Positions 18,235 through 25,979 of a stretch of DNA of 64,000 bases are shown here, in pieces. Every line of letters starts with the position of its first letter. Within the stretch, counting starts at the first letter, position 1. Source of the stretch: SZUA-430 sp040080835 (GTDB lineage: Bacteria > Pseudomonadota > Alphaproteobacteria > Micropepsales > Micropepsaceae). The notes under the pieces are model-generated. The model saw only the letters and a program-made list of their open reading frames with translations, was not told the origin of the DNA and did not search any database. The position numbers were made by a program, and so were the translations under genes. The stretch is taken from positions 147,158 to 211,157 of the forward strand of contig JBEBHP010000007.1 in assembly GCA_040080835.1 (NCBI GenBank). Direction: 5' to 3'.

Positions 18235-18954
18235 ATGAGTGAAACGACCGGACAAAAATTGCGCAATGGCGCAGCGAACCCTGCAAGCCCGGCGCTTCCA
18301 GCTGGGCGCCGCGAACGCAACAAGCGCGAGAAGCTCCAGCGGATCGTGGCCTCAGCCCGCAAGCTGTTTCAGAAACAGGGTTTCACCGCGACGACCACGC
18401 AGGAAATCGCCCAGCACGCTGAGATTGGCGTAGGCACCTTGTTTCTGTATGCCAAGTCCAAGGAAGATCTCCTGATCCTTGTGTTTCGGGATGAGATCCT
18501 TGAGATCGTGGACAGGGCTCACGAAAGTTGCCCGAAATCGGCCTCTTTACAGGACCAGCTGCTGCATATCTTTGATGCGTTCCTCACCTACCACCAGAAG
18601 GACCTTGGCCTGGCGTGCGCGCTGATCAAGGAGATCACGATCTTCAGCAACCCGGACCGGCGGGAAGACGTGGCGTCAATGATGGACAAGATCTTCACCC
18701 GGATTGCCGCGCCGATCGAACGTGCGCAGGCGCGCGGCCTCATCCGCAGCGACATTGACGTCCGCAGGGCGGCCACCAATGTGTTCGCAGTCTACTACGT
18801 CGGCCTCGTGGGCTGGCTCGGTGGGATGGTGTCACTTGCCGAGTTCCGCACCGATCTCGCAACTGCACTCAAAATGCAGATCGATGGCCTTCAGGCCACA
18901 CCCGGACAAATGTCCGCGAAGCCAACCACACGCACTACAACGCGCCGGTCTTGA
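18235..18954 (+). CDS. TetR-family transcriptional regulator
   Basis: 239 residues from the ATG at 18235, which has GGAACTGG upstream; a GTG at 18220 is an alternative. A basic N-terminal tail (residues 1-30) precedes the TetR HTH: FTATTTQEIAQHAEIGVGTLFLYAKSKEDLL. The C-terminal ligand domain resembles the AcrR/FadR-like subgroup. It is divergent from the hydroxylase operon and upstream of the extradiol dioxygenase gene; related palindromes flank it on both sides. Repression of both transcription units, released by a pathway compound or its CoA ester, is the likely mechanism. Confidence 0.9.
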   Translation: MSETTGQKLRNGAANPASPALPAGRRERNKREKLQRIVASARKLFQKQGFTATTTQEIAQHAEIGVGTLFLYAKSKEDLLILVFRDEILEIVDRAHESCPKSASLQDQLLHIFDAFLTYHQKDLGLACALIKEITIFSNPDRREDVASMMDKIFTRIAAPIERAQARGLIRSDIDVRRAATNVFAVYYVGLVGWLGGMVSLAEFRTDLATALKMQIDGLQATPGQMSAKPTTRTTTRRS

Positions 18955-18967
18955 CGATCTGTAATTA

Positions 18968-18979
18968 TGACTGTAGTCA
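18968..18979. promoter_or_regulatory. Palindromic operator O3 (TGACTGTAGTCA), probable TetR site
   Basis: Differs from the inner 12 bases of O1 at one position (A to G). It sits in the 77-bp gap between tetR and the extradiol dioxygenase gene, 53 bp before that start codon, so it could control the plus-strand genes 19032-22860. Confidence 0.6.
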
Positions 18980-19031
18980 GTTATGATACAGTCGGGACAG
19001 CCGACGACAGACAGCACCGGGAGCAGAGCAA

Positions 19032-19913
19032 ATGGGAACGCAGGTAACGGAACTTGGCTACATGGTGCTGGGGGTCAAGGACCTCGGGGCATGGAAGGCC
19101 TATGCCTCCCAGTTGCTGGGCCTTGAAGCAATGGATGGCGAAACCGCCACACGCGCCTATCTGCGCATGGACTACTGGCATCATCGCTTCATCCTGGAGC
19201 AGGACGGCACTGACGACTTGTCCTGCCTCGGATTTCGCGTCGCGGGCGCTGAAGAATTCCGAATGATGTACAAGCAGCTGGCCGATGGCGGCGTCAAGGC
19301 CGAGATCTGCAGCCCTGGCCAAGCTCAGGAACGCCACGTGCTCGAACTGATGCGCCTGAAAGACCCAAGCGGCAACGCCATCGAGGTCTTCCACGGCCCC
19401 CTGCTTCTTGCAGACAAGCCCTTTCATCCTGGACGTCGGATGCACGGCAAGTTCGTCACGGGCGCAGGTGGCCTTGGCCACTTGATCCTGCAGCAGACCG
19501 TCGGTTACCCCAAGACCAATGAGTTCTATCGTTTGCTCGGAATGCGTGGCGGCCTTGAGTACAAGATCCCGATGCCCAGTGGCGCGTCGATGGACCTGAT
19601 GTTCATGCACTGCAATGATCGCGACCACACGGTTGCGTTCGGCATGCCGGCATCGAAGAGCATCAATCACGTCATGCTCGAAGTCGACAATTTTGACGAC
19701 GTCGGTCTAGCCTATGAGCTCGTGAAGCAGAGCAAGTTCCCGGTGGTGATCGCTCCTGGCAAGCACGCCAACGATCACATGTACTCGTTCTACTTTGCCA
19801 ACCCATCGGGCTTCATGTGCGAAATCGGCTGGGGCGCCCGTCCGTCCACTCACCAGTCGGAGTACTACATCCGCGACACCTTCGGCCACGAATTCCTTGG
19901 CGCGCCGGGCTGA
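19032..19913 (+). CDS. Two-domain extradiol ring-cleavage dioxygenase (type I, VOC fold)
   Basis: 293 residues forming two vicinal-oxygen-chelate modules, the size of BphC-type catechol dioxygenases. The Fe(II) facial triad is readable as His150 (GLGHLIL), His213 (INHVMLEV) and Glu264 (FMCEIGWG); the second-sphere His199 (RDHTVAF) and the conserved NPSGF segment are present. The enzyme should open a catechol next to the hydroxyls (meta cleavage). GGGAGCAGAG gives a good ribosome-binding site. It stands apart from the hydroxylase operon but behind tetR and operator O3, so it is likely co-regulated. It differs from the LigB-type HpaD of classic homoprotocatechuate pathways. Confidence 0.9.
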   Translation: MGTQVTELGYMVLGVKDLGAWKAYASQLLGLEAMDGETATRAYLRMDYWHHRFILEQDGTDDLSCLGFRVAGAEEFRMMYKQLADGGVKAEICSPGQAQERHVLELMRLKDPSGNAIEVFHGPLLLADKPFHPGRRMHGKFVTGAGGLGHLILQQTVGYPKTNEFYRLLGMRGGLEYKIPMPSGASMDLMFMHCNDRDHTVAFGMPASKSINHVMLEVDNFDDVGLAYELVKQSKFPVVIAPGKHANDHMYSFYFANPSGFMCEIGWGARPSTHQSEYYIRDTFGHEFLGAPG

Positions 19914-20000
19914 TCTGCCCAGCGAATGAACCCAGGCTGTGGCGCCTTCGTCAGACATGGGGCACACCTGATGCCACATAAACACGAGGCGCCATAGACC

Positions 20001-22370
20001 ATGGATACTCCGAAGAAGTTTGGCATCGGCCAGCCACTGAGCCGCTTCGAGGACAAGCGGCTCATCACGGGCGGTGGGCGCTTTCAGGAAGACCGAAATC
20101 TTCCGGGGCAAGCGTACGCTATCTTTGTGCGCTCTCCTCGCGCGAACGCGCGCATCCAGCGCCTGGAGACCACGGAAGCCGCCGCTCTGCCTGGCGTGCT
20201 CGCGATCCTGACGGGTGATGATGTAGCAGCCGACAAGCTCGGCACCACGCGCCCCGCCATCCCGCGCAAACGCCCTGACGGCTCACCGATGTTCTACAGC
20301 GCGCATCCGGGCTTGGCCCACGGACATGTGCGCTACGTTGGTGATCCCTATGCCATGGTCGTCGCCGAAAGCCTGAACGCCGCAAGGGACGCGGCCGAGC
20401 GGATCGACGTCCAGTTCGAAGATTTGCCGTCCGTCACCGCCACGGAGGACGCGGCTGGCGCCGCTGGCGCCAAAGCGCATGCAGTGTGGCCAGACTGCCC
20501 GGACAACATCTCCCACGTCTGGAGCATTGGTGACGCCAAAGCGGTCGAAAGCACATTCGCCACGGCTGCGCACACCATCAAGCGCCGCTACACTGTGACC
20601 CGCGTCCACGCGCAGTACATGGAACCGCGCGGCACCCTGGGCGCCTACGATCCCTCCGACGAACGCTTTACGCTCTATGCAGACTGCCAGTACCCGCACC
20701 GCGTTCGCGAAATGCTGGCGACACAGGTCTTCAACATTCCTACCAGCCAGATCCGGGTCGTGGCCGGCGATGTCGGCGGCGCATTCGGCACGAAGGGCTG
20801 GCAGTACGTCGAACACCGCCTCGTGCTCTGGGCTGCCCGCAAGCTCGGACGTCCGGTGAAATGGACCTGCGAACGCGGTGAAGTGTTGATGGCTGACGAG
20901 CACGGAAGAGACTGCATCATCGACAGCGAACTCGCGCTGGACAAGGATGGCCGCTTCCTCGCTGTTCGGGTCAACACGGACTGGAACATCGGCGCGTATC
21001 TTTCGTCAGACCGCAACATGTTGCAGACCTTCACCAGCATGCAGGCAGCTACCGGCTGCTACGACATCCCGCACGCATTTTCGGCCATGCGCGCCCTCTT
21101 CTCGAACTTGCCAGCCACCGCGCCCTATCGAGGCGCCGGGAGACCAGAAGCCATCTTTGCTCTGGAGCGGATCATTGATGATGCCGCGCGCGAGTTCGGT
21201 TTTGATCGTGTCGAGTTGCGGCGCAGGAACCTGGTCCGCACCGAAGCCATGCCATACCGCAACGCCCTCGGCTTCATCTATGACAGCGGCGACTATGCCA
21301 AAAGCCTCGACATGGCCATTGGCCTGGCAGGCGTCGCAGGATTTCCGGAACGCAAGTCGGCATCGGAAGCGCGAGGCAAGCTCCGTGGCCTGGGCATCGT
21401 GAACGGCATCGAGCGCGCCGCCCCACCCTCGCCCGAGTACGCACAGATCATCTTCGACACCGGTGGCGGCATGACGCTCCTCATGGGCACGAAGAACCAG
21501 GGGCAAGGCCACGAGACGACGTTTAAGCAGATCGCGTGCGACTCGTTGGGAATTCACCCGGATGACATTCGGTACGTCGACGGGGACACCGATGTCGTGC
21601 CCTATGGCCTGGGCACCATGGGGTCGCGATCGACCGTCACTGGCGGCACCGCCGTTCGCGTTGCGACGACGAAGATCCTGGAGAAAGCGCGGGCAATCGC
21701 CGCCCACGCGCTCGACGAGGCACCCGACGCGCTGGACTTCGCAGATGGCCAGTTCAAGGTGCCGGCCACCAACAAGGTGATCGGGCTCAAGGACGTGGCC
21801 AAGCTGAGCTTCCTGCCGGGCCGCGTTCCCAAAGGCATGGAAGCAGGCCTTGCTGCGATGGGTAGCTTCACGCCGGACAACGACACCTTTCCAAGCAGCT
21901 GCCACGTGTGCGAAGTCGAAATCGATCCCGAGACCGGCGTCAGCACGCTTGCCAGCTACCTTGTCGTCGACGATGTTGGCACCGTCATCAATCCCAAGAC
22001 GCTGGAAGGCCAGCTTCATGGCGGTATCGTGCAGGGCCTCGGCCAGGTGTTCATGGAACGCGTGGCCTACGACCGCGCGACCGGCCAGCTGATCAACGCT
22101 TTCCTGACGGACTACACGATGCCGCGCGCGGACGACGTCTGCAACTTCGTCGTGAAGAGCAATCCGCACCCCTCGCCTCTCAACCCTCTCGGCGCCAAGG
22201 GCGCGGGAGAAGCAGGTACGGTCGGCGCCCTGTCGGCCGCGATGAACGCAGTCCTTGATGCGCTGTCGCAGGCGGGTGTGAAAGACTTCGACATGCCCGC
22301 AACGCCGGATCGTGTCTGGGCAGCGATCAGCGCGGCAACGCGCAATGGTGCGCACCCGGTAACCGCATGA
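20001..22370 (+). CDS. Molybdenum hydroxylase large subunit (xanthine dehydrogenase/CO dehydrogenase family)
   Basis: 789 residues, the expected size for a stand-alone molybdopterin-cytosine-dinucleotide subunit. Key segments: GQPLSRFEDKRLITGGGRF at the start, GDVGGAFGTKG, the APYRGAGRPEA active-site region, TGTKNQGQGHET-type substrate-binding stretch (here MGTKNQGQGHETTF) and the catalytic glutamate in GAKGAGEAGTVG. Such subunits hydroxylate aldehydes or N-heteroaromatics, but need a 2Fe-2S small subunit and usually an FAD subunit. Neither is encoded in this window. It is followed by a thioesterase gene whose ribosome-binding site overlaps its stop codon. Confidence 0.92.
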   Translation: MDTPKKFGIGQPLSRFEDKRLITGGGRFQEDRNLPGQAYAIFVRSPRANARIQRLETTEAAALPGVLAILTGDDVAADKLGTTRPAIPRKRPDGSPMFYSAHPGLAHGHVRYVGDPYAMVVAESLNAARDAAERIDVQFEDLPSVTATEDAAGAAGAKAHAVWPDCPDNISHVWSIGDAKAVESTFATAAHTIKRRYTVTRVHAQYMEPRGTLGAYDPSDERFTLYADCQYPHRVREMLATQVFNIPTSQIRVVAGDVGGAFGTKGWQYVEHRLVLWAARKLGRPVKWTCERGEVLMADEHGRDCIIDSELALDKDGRFLAVRVNTDWNIGAYLSSDRNMLQTFTSMQAATGCYDIPHAFSAMRALFSNLPATAPYRGAGRPEAIFALERIIDDAAREFGFDRVELRRRNLVRTEAMPYRNALGFIYDSGDYAKSLDMAIGLAGVAGFPERKSASEARGKLRGLGIVNGIERAAPPSPEYAQIIFDTGGGMTLLMGTKNQGQGHETTFKQIACDSLGIHPDDIRYVDGDTDVVPYGLGTMGSRSTVTGGTAVRVATTKILEKARAIAAHALDEAPDALDFADGQFKVPATNKVIGLKDVAKLSFLPGRVPKGMEAGLAAMGSFTPDNDTFPSSCHVCEVEIDPETGVSTLASYLVVDDVGTVINPKTLEGQLHGGIVQGLGQVFMERVAYDRATGQLINAFLTDYTMPRADDVCNFVVKSNPHPSPLNPLGAKGAGEAGTVGALSAAMNAVLDALSQAGVKDFDMPATPDRVWAAISAATRNGAHPVTA

Positions 22371-22380
22371 GGAGCTAGCC

Positions 22381-22860
22381 TTGTCGCAGGAAAGAGATCC
22401 GTACATTCGGCCGTGGATCACCAACGAACCTGGGCGCATGATCGGCCGAGGACATCCAGCTGGTGACTTTCTGGAAGCCTGGGCGTGGGATCTCATCGAC
22501 GAAAGTGATGGACACCTGCGCGTGTCGGCACACCTGCCCGATCACGTTCGCAATCCGCATGGGCAGCTCTTTGGCGGCTTCACGCCCACGTATGTCGATC
22601 TGGTAGCCCTGTTCACAGCAAGGTCGAGAGCGCAACGCGCATCACAGCCAAAACCGCCATGGCTCGCCACCACGAACATGCGCGTCGACTACATTCTGCC
22701 GATCCTCGGCCCGAGGTTTATCATCGACTGCCGCCGGGAAACCCTGCAGGGCCGAACGCACTACGTGATCACGCGTTTCCTCCAGGACGACAAGTTGGCC
22801 GTCCTGGCCGCAACCACCCTGCGCGAAGTCCCTATCGAGCGCTCGCGCGGGGACGCCTGA
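22381..22860 (+). CDS. PaaI-family thioesterase
   Basis: 159 residues from a TTG start; GAGGAG, partly within the stop codon of the upstream gene, is correctly spaced, and no ATG lies near. The hot-dog motif is NPHGQLFGGFTPTYVDLVALF. It probably hydrolyses an acyl- or aryl-CoA made in the pathway. It is coupled to the molybdenum hydroxylase gene and is the second thioesterase of this catabolic region. Confidence 0.82.
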   Translation: MSQERDPYIRPWITNEPGRMIGRGHPAGDFLEAWAWDLIDESDGHLRVSAHLPDHVRNPHGQLFGGFTPTYVDLVALFTARSRAQRASQPKPPWLATTNMRVDYILPILGPRFIIDCRRETLQGRTHYVITRFLQDDKLAVLAATTLREVPIERSRGDA

Positions 22861-22870
22861 GCGACTGGCA

Positions 22871-22894
22871 GGCTGCTCCATTTAAGGAGCAGCC
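22871..22894. terminator. Hairpin between convergent genes
   Basis: GGCTGCTCC and GGAGCAGCC form a perfect nine-pair stem with a six-base loop. It overlaps the last codons and stop of the minus-strand SnoaL-like gene and follows the plus-strand thioesterase by 10 bp. No U-tract on either side, so termination may be inefficient or the element may act on mRNA 3' ends. Confidence 0.6.
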
Positions 22895-23319
22895 GGGCCC
22901 AGGCCAATCGTTGTCTGAACAGAAATCTTGCCGTCCCGGATGACAAAGACGTCACGCCCCTTCAATGATCCGGGCTTTCCAGGGTTCATGACCCAGTCTT
23001 CAAGTCCAACGTTGCCGACACCTGGCACGAGAGTGGCCTTGAAGTCCGGAAGGGGCTTCTGTGCATCCAGCGAATGGAAGAAGGCCAATATGGCCGGCTT
23101 TCCCTCGATAGGGCCGCTTGGAAGGACGAACACGGCATCGTCGGCATAGTCGAGAATGACCTTGTCCCAATCCCGACGCAGAAACGCTTCCATGTGCCGC
23201 TCGACGACGGCATCAACCCCAGCCGAAGCGGAGCGTGCCGCGTTGGACGGATTGGCTTGCGCCACCTGTGCCGAAGCAATCAAGCTGACTACGCCCGCGA
23301 ATGACAGAAATTTCCGCAT
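22882..23319 (-). CDS. Secreted SnoaL/NTF2-like protein
   Basis: 145 residues from the ATG at 23319 (MRKFLSFAGVVSLIASAQVAQA), a clear Sec signal peptide with cleavage after AQA. The remainder is one NTF2-like cone (HMEAFLRRDWDKVILDYADDAVFVLPSGPIEGKPAILAFF in the family order). Such proteins are binding or isomerase-type pockets; no catalytic assignment is possible. The longer upstream frame was rejected because it lacks a signal. Downstream partner of the DoxX gene (38 bp apart). Confidence 0.8.
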   Translation of the reverse strand: MRKFLSFAGVVSLIASAQVAQANPSNAARSASAGVDAVVERHMEAFLRRDWDKVILDYADDAVFVLPSGPIEGKPAILAFFHSLDAQKPLPDFKATLVPGVGNVGLEDWVMNPGKPGSLKGRDVFVIRDGKISVQTTIGLGPAAP

Positions 23320-23357
23320 AGTGCGCTCCACGAGCTGGTTTGTGGCGATTGAATTGA

Positions 23358-23771
23358 TCAGCCCCTGGGCTCGATCACGGCTTTCGTCCGTCGGCCCCAG
23401 AAGATAAACGCCGCGAGCACGATCAACACCGCGTTCAGCGCGAGAACATTGAACTCGCCTTTCGACGCGTGCAGCGCCACGGCGAACAGTTGATGCACCA
23501 CGATGCACAGGGCCGTGACGACGGTCAGCTGCGGCTGGATCCTGGTCAGCGCCGGGAGGATCAGCCCGACAGCGCCAAGCACCTCAACGACCCCGAGGCC
23601 ACGAACGAACGCTGGCTGCATCTCCGGGATCCAGGTCATCATCTGTGACAGTTGATCGAGAGGCTGCGTCGCCTTCATCGAACCGAACAGGCCGTAGGCC
23701 GCAGCCAGCATCAGCTGCGCAATCCATAACGCGATGGTCCATACCCTCGACTTGGTCGGCGTGTCAGTCAT
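23358..23771 (-). CDS. DoxX-family membrane protein
   Basis: 137 residues from the ATG at 23771 with four hydrophobic helices (IALWIAQLMLAAAYGLFGSM, the VEVLGAVGLILPAL helix, VVTALCIVVHQLFAVAL, LNAVLIVLAAFIFWG). This is the DoxX/DUF417-like four-helix pattern. Function of the family is poorly known; some take part in redox or sulfur handling. Divergent from the LysR gene at 23918, so probably its target together with the SnoaL-like gene. Confidence 0.8.
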   Translation of the reverse strand: MTDTPTKSRVWTIALWIAQLMLAAAYGLFGSMKATQPLDQLSQMMTWIPEMQPAFVRGLGVVEVLGAVGLILPALTRIQPQLTVVTALCIVVHQLFAVALHASKGEFNVLALNAVLIVLAAFIFWGRRTKAVIEPRG

Positions 23772-23917
23772 CGAAGAAATCCCCTTCCAAATGTGATGCC
23801 GGTCAGAGGTCTGACGCCAGGCCTCTCTGCGAAACAGAAAGGCAAGGACGCAAGGCGATCGACCGTGGCCATTCGACCAAGATGGTGGGGTTTCCGAAAG
23901 TCGCATAGTCTGTCAAA

Positions 23918-24847
23918 ATGAGACCCATGGTTGTCAAAAATGAAACCTTCGACGCGTCACTCCGCGATGCCCGGGCCTTCTGTGAAGTGGTCGATTTCGG
24001 CTCGATTTCCGCAGCTGCAAAGCGATTGGGCGAGAGCAAAGGGTCGGTCAGCCGGCGGATCTCGCGGCTCGAGGCGAGCCTTGGCGTTCGGCTGCTGGCG
24101 CGAACGCCACGCGCGGTGACAACGACCGAAGAAGGGATGGCCTTCCACGCACGCGCTCAAGCCGGCCTTGCGCTGCTCGACGAAGCAGCGGACTGCGCCC
24201 GCGGACAACGCGAAATCCCGCGCGGAAATCTTCGGATCACCTGCTCGCTCGACCTAAGCACGGAATTGTTGCCGCCGCTGATCGCCCGGTTCCTGACCCG
24301 CTATCCGCAAATTACGCCTGAGCTCATCGTAACGGACACTCCGATCGACCTGGCGGCGCACCGGATCGATCTCGCGCTGAGAATGGGGATCGGCGCGCTT
24401 CCAGATCAGGCGCACACCGGGTTCGAGCTCGCGACGAGTGACCTGCGGCTCTTCGCGGCGCCATCGTGGATCAAAGCGAACACGCGCCCAGCCGAACCTC
24501 AAGACGTGAACGGTCGCCCGATCATCACGCTGACCCGACAGTTGCCGGCAGGCGGTCTTCCTCTGGTCAACGCCGATGGGGCCAAGGCTTCCATCCAAGC
24601 TCGCGTCGCGGGCCGCGCAAGTGATTTCGCAACCCTCATTCGCATGGCAGAGGCAGGCATCGGCGCAGCCTATCTGCCGATCATCATGGTCCATCGTGCT
24701 GTCCGAGCAGGGACGCTGATCGACTTGCTTCCAGCTTGGCACTTCCCAGGCATCAAGCTCCACGCCCTCACTCTGCCCGGCCGCGACGTCCCGGCACGTG
24801 TTCGTTTGTTTCGGCAATTCCTGAAGAACGAGCTCGCCGGCTTCTAG
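23918..24847 (+). CDS. LysR-family transcriptional regulator
   Basis: 309 residues. HTH: GSISAAAKRLGESKGSVSRRISRLEASLGVRLLARTPRAV near residues 25-65, then a full effector domain. Starts at ATG 23918; a second in-frame ATG at 23927 is possible. It resembles the CrgA/DsdC-like subgroup in which the regulator controls a small divergent operon, here DoxX plus SnoaL-like. Confidence 0.9.
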   Translation: MRPMVVKNETFDASLRDARAFCEVVDFGSISAAAKRLGESKGSVSRRISRLEASLGVRLLARTPRAVTTTEEGMAFHARAQAGLALLDEAADCARGQREIPRGNLRITCSLDLSTELLPPLIARFLTRYPQITPELIVTDTPIDLAAHRIDLALRMGIGALPDQAHTGFELATSDLRLFAAPSWIKANTRPAEPQDVNGRPIITLTRQLPAGGLPLVNADGAKASIQARVAGRASDFATLIRMAEAGIGAAYLPIIMVHRAVRAGTLIDLLPAWHFPGIKLHALTLPGRDVPARVRLFRQFLKNELAGF

Positions 24848-24944
24848 CGAATTTTTACGCGTCATTCCCCCTGAAAATGGCAAGGGATACCGCCCTATTC
24901 GCTCGACTTCCGAGCCGGAACGAGCGTTGTTGTGCGCACGCTTA

Positions 24945-24960
24945 GGGGGCAGATGCCCCC
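24945..24960. repeat. Perfect inverted repeat GGGGGC-AGAT-GCCCCC
   Basis: Six-base arms around a four-base centre, about 85 bp before the DUF3489 start. No U-tract follows, so it is not a normal terminator. A second, smaller repeat (ACGGC-GCAATT-GCCGT) lies at 25013-25028. They could be operators or recombination-associated sites for the next three genes. Confidence 0.5.
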
Positions 24961-25045
24961 AACCTCTCACTCCGCAGCGCCAACAGGTCTCCCGGGGTCC
25001 ATCTCAGTGACGGCGCAATTGCCGTTGCACATTGAGAGGCATATC

Positions 25046-25432
25046 ATGTCGAAGTCATCCAGGTCGCCAAAGTCATCCGTCATTGCGGACGCAAGCGACC
25101 CACCAAAGCCGCTATCCAAGAAGCCAAACACCGCGCGCGAACAATCAAGACCGCTCGAGATCAAGGTTTCGTCGAAGTCGAAGGCGGACAAACGCCCCTC
25201 TCTAACAGTTGATCAGCCAACTCACAGGTCTGCCTCAGGTACCAAACTGGAGGAGATCATCACCATGCTGCGCACAAAGCATGGCGCGTCGATTGACCAG
25301 ATCGCCGAAGCCGTCGGCTGGCAGCGGCACAGCGTCCACGGATTGATCTCCGGCAACATCCGGAAGAAGGAAGGACTCAACGTTGTTAGCGAGTTGGTTG
25401 ACGGCGTCCGCGTTTATCGCATCTCGAAGTAG
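25046..25432 (+). CDS. DUF3489 domain protein
   Basis: 128 residues from the ATG at 25046 with GAGAGGC upstream. The first ~65 residues are basic and serine/lysine-rich (disordered); the last ~60 contain the DUF3489 core with a helix-turn-helix-like pattern (IITMLRTKHGASIDQIAEAV, then GWQRHSVHGLISGNIRKK). This suggests DNA binding. It starts a three-gene set with DUF2924 (13 bp later) and a serine recombinase. No experimentally established role is known to me. Confidence 0.85.
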   Translation: MSKSSRSPKSSVIADASDPPKPLSKKPNTAREQSRPLEIKVSSKSKADKRPSLTVDQPTHRSASGTKLEEIITMLRTKHGASIDQIAEAVGWQRHSVHGLISGNIRKKEGLNVVSELVDGVRVYRISK

Positions 25433-25445
25433 CGGCGCATCAGCC

Positions 25446-25979
25446 ATGTCTGTAACGAACAAGAAGTCAGCGCCCGGCAAGTCCGGGCCCAACCAGTTTG
25501 GAACTGCTCGCTCCGTCGACACAGAAATCGAATCCATGCAGGGACGAGGCATCGGTGATCTGCGGGACTATTGGACGAGGCGGTTCCGCAAAGCCCCTCC
25601 ACCCATCCAGTCGTCAGACGTCCTGCATCGCTTGATCGCCTGGAAACTCCAGGTTGAGGTCTATGGTGATCTGGATGCCGAGACGCGGCAGGCATTGTCT
25701 CGCCTCTCTCGAAACGGATCGGGGCAGGGACATCTTACTGCCACCCCAATAACTCAGCTGCGCCCCGGAACGGTGCTGGTGCGCGAATGGAGAGGAGTGC
25801 GACACCGCGTGCTCGTCCTCGACAATGCGTTCGAGCATGATGGCAAGCGCTACAAGAGCCTAACGCAAATCGCACGCCACATCACCGGCACGAGATGGTC
25901 CGGACCACGGTTCTTTGGCGTGGACCAGGCCGCAGGTCCAGGCGCACGCCCTGTTGCCAAGTCTGTGAGGTCCAAATGA
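25446..25979 (+). CDS. DUF2924 domain protein
   Basis: 177 residues. The core runs from about residue 40 (DLRDYWTRRFRKAPPP, SSDVLHRLIAWKLQVEVYGD) to the C-terminal GTVLVREWRGVRHRVLVLDN and YKSLTQIARHITGTRWSGPRFFG, the marks of DUF2924. The final part resembles an HTH-containing accessory fold found next to phage-like recombinases. Its stop overlaps the recombinase start by 4 bp (ATGA), so the two are made together; an accessory or directionality role is plausible but unproven. Confidence 0.87.
   Translation: MSVTNKKSAPGKSGPNQFGTARSVDTEIESMQGRGIGDLRDYWTRRFRKAPPPIQSSDVLHRLIAWKLQVEVYGDLDAETRQALSRLSRNGSGQGHLTATPITQLRPGTVLVREWRGVRHRVLVLDNAFEHDGKRYKSLTQIARHITGTRWSGPRFFGVDQAAGPGARPVAKSVRSK

Noticed and set aside
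21006..22496. Long minus-strand frame (496 residues) opposite the molybdenum hydroxylase gene
   Set aside because: Composition is Arg/His/Cys-rich and has no family motif; the plus-strand frame has complete catalytic motifs. GC-rich codon shadow.
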